Shown here one piece after another: positions 12,904-15,938 of a DNA stretch of 15,938 bases. Position 1 is the first letter of the stretch. The number at the start of each line of letters is the position of its first letter. The notes under the pieces are model-generated. The model saw nothing but the letters and a program-made list of their open reading frames with translations, did not search any database and was not told the DNA's origin. The stretch covers positions 1-15,938 of the forward strand of contig JAJXTB010000058.1 in the NCBI GenBank assembly GCA_021784205.1. The letters are read 5' to 3'. The position numbers and the translations under genes are program-made. Source of the DNA: Actinomycetes bacterium. GTDB lineage: Bacteria; Actinomycetota; Acidimicrobiia; Acidimicrobiales; RAAP-2.

Positions 12904-14523
12904 GTGAGCGACGGCACCGAGTTCTCCACCGACCTGCTGGTGGGCCTGACCCCCGAGCAGCGCGAGGCCGTCACCTCTAACGCTCGCCGCTTGCTCGTGC
13001 GGGCCACCGCCGGCTCGGGCAAGACCCACGTGCTCACGTTGCGGATCCAACGCCGGATCACCCAGGGCGACTACAGCCCTGACCAGGTACTGGCCATGAC
13101 GTTCACCCGTAAGGCCGGCGACGAACTTCGACGACGCCTTTACGCGTCGGGTATCCGCGACGTGCGGGCCGGAACGTTCCACCGGGCCGCGCTCACTATC
13201 GTGAACCAGTTTCGACGCGACAGCGGTCGACCGCCCGTCGTGCTCGAGACCAGTCGGCGCCGGCTGGTGGGTGCACTCGCCGCGCAGCTCGCCGACTCAG
13301 GCGTCGTTCGTCTCGACGACTGGCAGCTCCCCCGGCTCGAGCTCGAGATCGGCTGGGCACTCAGTCAGGGATTGAGCGGCGGCACCTACATCCGTCAGGC
13401 TCGGCGTCACCATCGCGAATCCCCCCTGCCGGCCGCGACCTTCGCCGACGTGCTCGATCGCTACGTCGGGCTCTGTCACAGTCGCGGCGTGCTCGACTTC
13501 GACCTCCTATTGAGCGAAGCCATCGCGCTGCTACGCAACGAACCCGCCGTGCGCGCGGCGTTTCGCCATCGCACGCCGTCGCTCTACGTCGATGAAGCCC
13601 AGGACATGAATCCCCTGCAATTCATGCTCTTGCGCGAGATGGCCGGTGAGGACCCCGACCTGTTCAGTGTCGGCGACCCGAACCAGTCGATCTACGGGTT
13701 CAACGGAGCGAGCCCCCACCTGCTCGGCGAACTCGTCAACACCTGGCCCGATACCGTGGTACTCGACCTGACCCGCAACCATCGCTCGACGGCGAGGATC
13801 GTGGCGGTAGCGAACACGCTGCTCGAGGAGGGCGCCCGCGGCATCGTCCCGGCGCGCGACGACGGCCCCACGCCACTCGTTCGGGCCTACAACACCGACG
13901 ACGAGGAAGCTCATCACGTCGCCACGTGGCTACGGGTGACGCACCGCCCCGGCACGTCGTGGCGCTCGATGGCCGTCTTGGCGCGCACCAACGCCCAGCT
14001 CGACGTCGTGGCGGGAGCACTCGAGGCGGCCTCGATCCCAATCGAGCGACGCGGCCCTGATCATTCGCCCGCCTCGGACCTCTTCGTGCCATTGGATCAG
14101 GGACGCCGCGCCGAGCACGACGCGCCCGACGCGGTTGCCCTTTCGACGATCCACCGGGCCAAGGGACTCGAGTTTGAGCACGTCGCAGTGGTCGGGTGGG
14201 CTGAGGGACTGCTGCCCAACTACAACGCCACCACCGAGGTCCAGCTCGGTGAGGAGCAACGCCTGGCCTACGTGGCGATCAGCCGCGCCGAGCTCTCGCT
14301 GCTGCTCACGTGGAGTCGGGGACGCAACGATCCGCGGTACCCGGATCGAGCCCCGTCGCGCTACCTGGCACCCATTGAGCGCGTCATCGCCGAAATCAAT
14401 CGCCGGGACGCGCCCCTCACCGGTGACGCGCGCCGGGCCCGCCTGGCGGCTATCCGCCGTGATCTCGCCGCCGCAACCGACGAAGTAGCGTGGCCAACTG
14501 ATGGGCGAACAAGCACTTCGTGA
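12904..14523 (+). CDS. Compact UvrD/Rep-family (SF1A) DNA helicase
   Basis: 539-residue ATP-dependent DNA helicase, 3'-5' polarity by family, acting in DNA repair or replication restart. All SF1A motifs are present: Q-motif LTPEQREAV (15-23), Walker A ATAGSGKTH (34-42), Ia MTFTRKAGDEL (65-75), Ib AGTFHRAAL (89-97), II YVDEAQD (228-234), III VGDPNQSIYGFNG (256-268), IV LTRNHRS (289-295), V STIHRAKGLEFEHV (414-427) and VI RLAYVAISRAE (453-463). The C-terminus is short, with no HRDC or Cys-cluster. The protein is about 200 residues shorter than UvrD/PcrA. Only about 120 residues separate motifs IV and V, so the 2B subdomain is essentially missing. It might be a UvrD2-like or distinct helicase. 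GTG 12904 is placed by a -10 six bases upstream; its end overlaps the oxidase gene by 23 bases. Confidence 0.92.
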   Translation: MSDGTEFSTDLLVGLTPEQREAVTSNARRLLVRATAGSGKTHVLTLRIQRRITQGDYSPDQVLAMTFTRKAGDELRRRLYASGIRDVRAGTFHRAALTIVNQFRRDSGRPPVVLETSRRRLVGALAAQLADSGVVRLDDWQLPRLELEIGWALSQGLSGGTYIRQARRHHRESPLPAATFADVLDRYVGLCHSRGVLDFDLLLSEAIALLRNEPAVRAAFRHRTPSLYVDEAQDMNPLQFMLLREMAGEDPDLFSVGDPNQSIYGFNGASPHLLGELVNTWPDTVVLDLTRNHRSTARIVAVANTLLEEGARGIVPARDDGPTPLVRAYNTDDEEAHHVATWLRVTHRPGTSWRSMAVLARTNAQLDVVAGALEAASIPIERRGPDHSPASDLFVPLDQGRRAEHDAPDAVALSTIHRAKGLEFEHVAVVGWAEGLLPNYNATTEVQLGEEQRLAYVAISRAELSLLLTWSRGRNDPRYPDRAPSRYLAPIERVIAEINRRDAPLTGDARRARLAAIRRDLAAATDEVAWPTDGRTSTS

Positions 14524-15895
14524 AGCACTGACCTCGCTGCTCGGCGACGGCGGGGTCACGTTCAGCCCGCACCACAACCCCGACGACCTCCACGACGAGA
14601 CGCTCCACCCTGATCACGTCGAACCCTTCGCAGTCGCCTTTCCCCGTACGACCGAGGACGTCGCGGCCATCGCGCGCCTCGCCAGCCTTCACCACGTGCC
14701 GATCACGCCACGCGGCTCGGGCACGGGTCTGTCAGGAGGCGCGACACCGGTCAAGGACGGAATCGTCGTCAGTTTCGCCAAGATGAACGCCATCGGCTCG
14801 ATCGATGTTCGCGACCACGTCGTCGTCGTCCAGCCCGGGGTGACCCTGCGCGAGCTCGACGAAGCGCTCGCACCACTCGGACTGCGCTACCCGGTCTACC
14901 CCGGTGAAACATCCGGTTCCCTCGGCGGCAATGTCAACACCAACGCCGGTGGCATGCGAGCCGTTCGCCACGGGGTCACGCGACAGCACGTCCTCGGGCT
15001 CGAACTCGTGCTCGTCGACGGCACGGTCATGCGCGTTGGCGGACCCGTGATGAAGTCGTCGACGGGCTATGACCTGACCCAGTTGATCGTCGGCAGTGAG
15101 GGGACCCTCGCGATGGTGACCGAGGTCACACTTCGACTCTCACCGCGCTTCGCGCACACCGCCACCGTGCTCGTTCCCTTCGCCGACCTGGGCGACGTCA
15201 CGCGCGTCGTACCCCAGATCGTGGCGTCCGGCCTCGAACCGTCGATACTGGAATACGTCGACCTACTCACGATGGCGGCGATCACGCAGGCCTCCAGCCT
15301 CGAACTCGGCGTCGCCACCGAGATTCAGAATCGCACGTCGGCCTACCTCGTCATCGTGCTCGAGACCCGCACGTCGGCTCAGCTCGACAACGACCTCGCC
15401 GATCTCGCGGATCTGGTCGCCGCGGCCGGCGCCCTCGACGTCTACGTACTGCCCGGCGGTGCCGCCGCGAGACTCATCGAGGCCCGCGAACGGGTCTTCT
15501 GGGTGGCGAAGGCCGCGGGCGCGAACGAGATCATCGACGTCGTCGTGCCTCGATCTCGGGTCCCGGAGTTTCTCGACCGCGCCAACGTGCTCGGCGAACG
15601 CTCCGGCGCTTTCGTCGCCGGTTGCGGCCACGTCGGCGACGGTAACGTCCACCTGTCGATCTATCAGAACGACGATGAGCGACGCGGGGCGATGCTGCAC
15701 GAACTCTTCGCCGCCGGTCTCGAGCTCGGCGGACAGATCTCGGGCGAGCACGGTATCGGTCGCGACAAGCAGGCGGCCTTCCTCGCGCTCAGCGACCCCA
15801 ACGTGCTGGCCCTGCAGCGACGGCTCAAGAGCGCCTTTGACCCGTCGGGACTCTTGAATCCCTTCCGACTCCTCGACGACCGGATCCGGTCGTGA
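14501..15895 (+). CDS. FAD-linked oxidase, GlcD / D-lactate dehydrogenase family
   Basis: 464-residue flavoenzyme of the glycolate oxidase subunit GlcD/D-2-hydroxyacid dehydrogenase family, which oxidises a D-2-hydroxy acid (glycolate, D-lactate, D-2-hydroxyglutarate) to the 2-oxo acid. The FAD-binding PCMH domain shows PITPRGSGTGLSGG (67-80), PGETSGSLGGNVNTNAGG (134-151) and GYDLTQLIVGSEGTL (189-203). The C-terminal catalytic domain contains GCGHVGDGNVH (374-384; H377 and H384) and GEHGIGRDKQ (415-424; E416, H417), the metal- and substrate-binding residues, and the DPSGLLNPF ending (447-455). All expected sites are intact and the length is normal. No GlcE or GlcF partner is visible. Start ATG 14501 overlaps the helicase gene by 23 bases; the stop overlaps the next start (GTGA). 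Exact substrate cannot be decided. Confidence 0.93.
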   Translation: MGEQALREALTSLLGDGGVTFSPHHNPDDLHDETLHPDHVEPFAVAFPRTTEDVAAIARLASLHHVPITPRGSGTGLSGGATPVKDGIVVSFAKMNAIGSIDVRDHVVVVQPGVTLRELDEALAPLGLRYPVYPGETSGSLGGNVNTNAGGMRAVRHGVTRQHVLGLELVLVDGTVMRVGGPVMKSSTGYDLTQLIVGSEGTLAMVTEVTLRLSPRFAHTATVLVPFADLGDVTRVVPQIVASGLEPSILEYVDLLTMAAITQASSLELGVATEIQNRTSAYLVIVLETRTSAQLDNDLADLADLVAAAGALDVYVLPGGAAARLIEARERVFWVAKAAGANEIIDVVVPRSRVPEFLDRANVLGERSGAFVAGCGHVGDGNVHLSIYQNDDERRGAMLHELFAAGLELGGQISGEHGIGRDKQAAFLALSDPNVLALQRRLKSAFDPSGLLNPFRLLDDRIRS

Positions 15896-15938
15896 ACGGC
15901 GCGCACGCCCTGCTCGCGACGATGCGCGCCAACGGGGT
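15892..15938 (+). CDS. Start of a possible TPP-dependent enzyme (acetolactate synthase-like), cut by window edge
   Basis: Only 15 codons are visible after a GTG that overlaps the oxidase stop in a GTGA arrangement. The peptide MNGAHALLATMRANG resembles the very start of thiamine-pyrophosphate enzymes of the acetolactate synthase/benzoylformate decarboxylase group, which begin MNGAEAL...L...GV. The overlap makes a real, co-transcribed gene likely, while the family name rests on these few residues alone. Confidence 0.45.
   Translation, partial: MNGAHALLATMRANG

Noticed and set aside
1..15938. Search for CRISPR arrays, IS elements, integrase or attachment sites
   Set aside because: No regularly spaced repeats, transposase motifs or duplication of the tRNA 3' end were seen. 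The toxin-antitoxin pair next to a tRNA is suggestive of an island edge, but nothing else supports it.

Overview
The window reads as chromosomal DNA from a high-GC actinobacterium. GTG starts are frequent, genes are densely packed with short or four-base overlaps, and at least six genes show a TANNNT element 6-7 bases upstream of the start codon with no Shine-Dalgarno sequence, which is the actinobacterial leaderless-promoter pattern. Protein character (membrane-anchored MurF-type ligase, BTAD regulator with membrane segments) would fit a deep-branching class such as Acidimicrobiia. That placement is an inference from style, not from a marker gene. No insertion sequence, prophage, CRISPR array or integrase is visible.

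Layout. 1-455: the 3' end of a Phd/YefM-type antitoxin gene overlapping a RelE/ParE-type toxin gene. 509-582 (-): tRNA-Val(UAC). 693-1595 (+): a CHAD-domain protein, meeting tail to tail with an inositol-monophosphatase-family gene (1560-2288, -). 2408-4975 (+): a large secreted family 3 glycoside hydrolase, divergent from the phosphatase and separated from it by a 119-bp promoter region holding a 9-bp perfect inverted repeat. 5026-5945 (+): an unrecognised acidic protein overlapping a small lipoprotein gene. 5988-6326 (-): a small unrecognised cytoplasmic protein. 6461-9435 (+): a three-gene set: a helical protein with weak sigma-factor-like features, a membrane-anchored Thr/Pro-rich protein, and a membrane-spanning protein with a C-terminal winged-helix/BTAD region. 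9397-12847 (-): an alpha/beta hydrolase - MurF-type ligase - D-Ala-D-Ala ligase operon. 12904-15938 (+): a compact UvrD-family helicase, a GlcD-type FAD oxidase and the start of what looks like a TPP-dependent enzyme.

How the genes fit together. The clearest functional unit is the minus-strand cell-wall operon: Ddl makes D-Ala-D-Ala and the MurF-type enzyme would attach it to the muropeptide precursor. This MurF has four predicted membrane helices where ordinary MurF has its UDP-MurNAc-tripeptide-binding domain. The set at 6461-9435 is the most obscure part of the window and the best candidate for an undescribed system, possibly envelope-linked regulation. The remaining genes are ordinary housekeeping or metabolic functions: DNA repair helicase, D-2-hydroxyacid oxidation, glycan degradation, tRNA.
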